In this document: positions 4,613-6,248 of the stretch, piece after piece | Layout of the letters: every line of letters begins with the position of its first letter | How positions within the stretch are numbered: position 1 is the stretch's first letter | Assembly: GCA_003164375.1 (NCBI GenBank) | Contig: PLTE01000369.1 | Location: forward strand, 1-6,248 | Reading direction: 5' to 3' | DNA length: 6,248 nt | From: Hyphomicrobiales bacterium | GTDB lineage: Bacteria > Pseudomonadota > Alphaproteobacteria > Rhizobiales > Xanthobacteraceae | Position numbers and translations under genes: made by a program | Notes under the pieces: model-generated | The model's database searches: none | What the model was told of the DNA's origin: nothing | Seen by the model: the letters and a program-made list of their open reading frames with translations, nothing else

Positions 4613-5702
4613 GACTGGATTGTCCTTGGAAGTTGCCTCGTCCACGCCCACCGCGGTGCTGGTCGCCGATGACGAAGCCGGCGACCGGCTCGATCGCGTG
4701 CTGGCCCGGCATATCTCCGCCTTGTCGCGGACCCGGCTCAAGGCGCTGATCGAGGCCGGCGCCGTCGCGCTCGACGGCGAGACGATCCGCGATCCGAGCC
4801 ATCGCGTCAATTCCGGTGCCGCCATCCGTGTCGAGGTACCGCCGCCGGAGCCGGCCAAGCCGAAGCCAGAGCCGATTGCGCTCAACGTCGTCTACGAGGA
4901 CGACGACATGATCGTCATCGACAAGCCGAAAAACCTCGTCGTGCACCCCGCCGCCGGACACTGGACCGGAACGCTGGTCAATGCGCTGATTGCCCATTGC
5001 GGCGACAGTCTTTCCGGCGTCGGCGGCGAGCGCCGGCCGGGCATCGTGCATCGGCTCGATAAGGACACCACCGGCCTGATGGTGGTCGCCAAGAACGACG
5101 CCGCGCACCGGGCGCTGGCGGCGCAATTCGCCGGCCATGGGCGCGACGGCGAGCCGTTCGAACGCGGCTATCTCGCCTTCGCCTGGGGCGCGCCCGAGCG
5201 ACCGAGCGGCGTGATCGATCGGCCGATCGACCGCGACCAGCGCGCCCGCGACCGCATGGCGGTGCGCGAAGGCGGCCGCGAAGCCATTACCCATTGGCAA
5301 CTGCTCGAACGCTATGCCGGTCCGGCCGGTCCGCGGCGGGCCAGCAAGCCCGAACGCTCCGACATCCCGGCCGCGAGCCTTATCGCCTGCCGGCTCGAGA
5401 CCGGCCGCACCCATCAGATTCGGGTGCATTTGGCCTCGATCGGGCATCCGCTCCTGGGGGACGAGGTCTATGGGTCTGGATTCCGCACCAAATCCGCGCT
5501 TTTACCGCCAAAAGCACAATTGGCGCTGTCGAGCCTTGGCAGACAGGCCCTCCATGCCTACATGCTGACCGTCAAACATCCCTCGAGCGGCGAAATCCTT
5601 CGCTTTCGGTCGGAACTGCCGCCCGATCTTACGCGTTTGCGTGAGGCACTGGTCGGCGGTCGGGCCGCTTCCAGCGCCAAAGTTTCTGGCGATCTGAAGT
5701 AA
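4611..5702 (+). CDS. rluD: 23S rRNA pseudouridine synthase, RluD type
   Basis: A 363-residue enzyme expected to isomerise uridines in 23S rRNA (helix 69; positions 1911, 1915 and 1917 in E. coli numbering). An S4-type RNA-binding domain occupies about residues 22-75 (DEAGDRLDRVL, LSRTRLKALI). The RluA-family catalytic domain follows from about 90: VIDKPKNLVVHPAAGH (102-117), then PGIVHRLDKDTTGLMVVAK (143-161) with catalytic Asp150. GRTHQIRVHL (265-274), HPLLGDEVYG (279-288) and QALHAYML (312-319) complete it. The IVHRLDKDTTGLMVVAK wording matches RluD better than RluC. It is somewhat longer than E. coli RluD (326), with an insertion near 172-185 (GHGRDGEPFE) and a short extra tail. ATG 4611 is preceded by GGAAAGAG (4598-4605). 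The pair rluD-rpoH in this order is familiar from alphaproteobacteria. Confidence 0.9.
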   Translation: MTGLSLEVASSTPTAVLVADDEAGDRLDRVLARHISALSRTRLKALIEAGAVALDGETIRDPSHRVNSGAAIRVEVPPPEPAKPKPEPIALNVVYEDDDMIVIDKPKNLVVHPAAGHWTGTLVNALIAHCGDSLSGVGGERRPGIVHRLDKDTTGLMVVAKNDAAHRALAAQFAGHGRDGEPFERGYLAFAWGAPERPSGVIDRPIDRDQRARDRMAVREGGREAITHWQLLERYAGPAGPRRASKPERSDIPAASLIACRLETGRTHQIRVHLASIGHPLLGDEVYGSGFRTKSALLPPKAQLALSSLGRQALHAYMLTVKHPSSGEILRFRSELPPDLTRLREALVGGRAASSAKVSGDLK

Positions 5703-5706
5703 GGAT

Positions 5707-5744
5707 TAACCGATTTCTCCGGTTCTTATAACGACTTAACCGAG
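5707..5744 (+). terminator. Weak stem-loop and 30-bp-spaced direct repeat after rluD
   Basis: Just after the rluD stop, AACCG (5709-5713) can pair with CGGTT (5721-5725), followed by CTTAT. The same CGGTT can alternatively pair with a second AACCG (5739-5743). The two copies of TTAACCGA (5707-5714 and 5737-5744) are exactly 30 bp apart. A 5-bp stem without a U-run is a weak terminator. The arrangement could instead be paired protein-binding sites upstream of rpoH. Confidence 0.25.
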
Positions 5745-5849
5745 ATAAACGCAGCATCGCGCTGATGTGATGCCGGTTCCCTTCCACTCGCCCGATTCGA
5801 ACGTGTATGTTGCGGGTGCGAGATAATCATCCTGGCGCCGTCGGCTCGG

Positions 5850-5878
5850 GGAGCGGCGGCACTATCGCCCGCCGCTCC
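5850..5878 (+). promoter_or_regulatory. 10-bp GC-rich hairpin in the rpoH leader
   Basis: GGAGCGGCGG (5850-5859) pairs perfectly with CCGCCGCTCC (5869-5878) around a 9-base loop. The stem ends 16 bases before the rpoH Shine-Dalgarno (5895-5900). A GATAAT (5822-5827) upstream could be a -10 box, though no good -35 fits it; if used, the hairpin would be inside the rpoH 5' UTR. There is no U-run, so it is not a standard terminator of rluD. It might stabilise the mRNA, bind a regulator or modulate rpoH expression; the function is inferred only. Confidence 0.45.
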
Positions 5879-5908
5879 GCGGGGGCATGAATTTAGGAGG
5901 GCGCTATC

Positions 5909-6248
5909 ATGGCCCAGACTGCAGCACTGCCCATTTTATCGGGCGAAACCGGCCTTACCCGGTATCTAGAAGAAATCAGGCGGTTCCCGATGCTGGAACC
6001 GCAGGAAGAATTCATGCTGGCCAAGAGCTGGCGCGAGCACGGCGACCGCGACGCGGCGCACCGGCTCGTCACCAGCCATCTGCGGCTCGTGGCCAAGATC
6101 GCCATGGGCTATCGCGGCTACGGCCTGCCGATCTCGGAAGTGATTTCCGAAGGCAATGTCGGACTGATGCAGGCGGTCAAACGCTTCGAGCCCGACAAGG
6201 GTTTCCGGCTCGCCACCTACGCCATGTGGTGGATCAAGGCCTCGATAC
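5909..6248 (+). CDS. rpoH: RNA polymerase heat-shock sigma factor RpoH (sigma-32), 5' part
   Basis: The first 113 residues of the heat-shock sigma factor, cut by the window end (the family is about 290-300). It directs RNA polymerase to chaperone and protease promoters. Start ATG 5909 lies 8 bases after a near-perfect AGGAGG (5895-5900). Region 1.2 is seen at about 15-45 (GLTRYLEEIRRFPMLEPQEE). Region 2 follows: HRLVTSHLRLVAKIAMGYRG (51-70), YGLPISEVISEGNVGLMQAV (71-90, core-binding region 2.2), then KRFEPDKGFRLATYAMWWIK (91-110, regions 2.3/2.4 for -10 recognition). The spacing and wording match alphaproteobacterial RpoH rather than RpoD. The 206-base gap to rluD holds a hairpin and likely a promoter; heat-dependent control of rpoH is well known but the mechanism here cannot be read. 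Several alphaproteobacteria carry more than one rpoH; which paralogue this is cannot be told. Confidence 0.95.
   Translation, partial: MAQTAALPILSGETGLTRYLEEIRRFPMLEPQEEFMLAKSWREHGDRDAAHRLVTSHLRLVAKIAMGYRGYGLPISEVISEGNVGLMQAVKRFEPDKGFRLATYAMWWIKASI

Noticed and set aside
4110..5447. 445-residue open frame on the - strand opposite rluD and the DUF6476-like gene
   Set aside because: It overlaps two recognisable genes, is low-complexity Arg/Gly/Ala/Asp-rich translation typical of antisense frames in GC-rich DNA, and shows no domain.
5737..5750. CtrA-type TTAA-N7-TTAA site upstream of rpoH
   Set aside because: Only one TTAA half-site is present; the second half reads AAAC, and the reverse orientation has the wrong spacing.
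5745..5785. General stress (EcfG-type) promoter reading toward rluD on the - strand, GGAAC with a downstream CGTT
   Set aside because: The spacing between the boxes is about 24 bases, not the 16-17 the family requires.

Overview
The window is GC-rich, densely coded DNA that looks like an alphaproteobacterium of the Hyphomicrobiales (Bradyrhizobium/Xanthobacteraceae-like). This rests on the gene content: a DUF6455 protein, a DUF6476-like membrane protein divergent from an RluD-type pseudouridine synthase, and an alphaproteobacterial-type rpoH. The assignment is inferred from remembered family content, not from a database search. There is no insertion sequence, CRISPR array or phage gene, and no gene-free stretch longer than 300 bases.

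Left part (1-1485): the last codons of an upstream gene, possibly a ferredoxin-like protein, are followed by a small four-cysteine DUF6455 protein on the + strand. On the - strand lie a GIY-YIG mini-nuclease and a tRNA-Glu(CTC) with its own promoter. Next is a + strand secreted protein made of two tandem six-cysteine PAN/Apple-like modules. Its leader carries a perfect 9-bp inverted repeat and has no clear Shine-Dalgarno sequence.

Centre (1536-4050): a tightly packed three-gene operon on the - strand is the most unusual part. In transcription order it encodes a spermidine-synthase-fold protein with a signal-peptide-like N-terminus, a six-helix membrane protein resembling the membrane half of fused MFS/spermidine synthases, and an exported M28 (glutaminyl cyclase-like) peptidase. 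The genes overlap by 10 bp and 4 bp. The M28 protein has Asn at two positions that are normally zinc ligands and Gln at a conserved His. The SpeE-like protein lacks several polyamine-site residues. The three may form an envelope complex whose chemistry is not ordinary polyamine synthesis or peptidolysis.

Right part (4250-6248): a short single-pass membrane protein (DUF6476-like) and rluD are divergent, and their ATG codons physically overlap. rluD is followed by a leader with a GC-rich 10-bp hairpin and then rpoH (heat-shock sigma factor), which starts at a near-consensus ribosome binding site and is cut by the window end.
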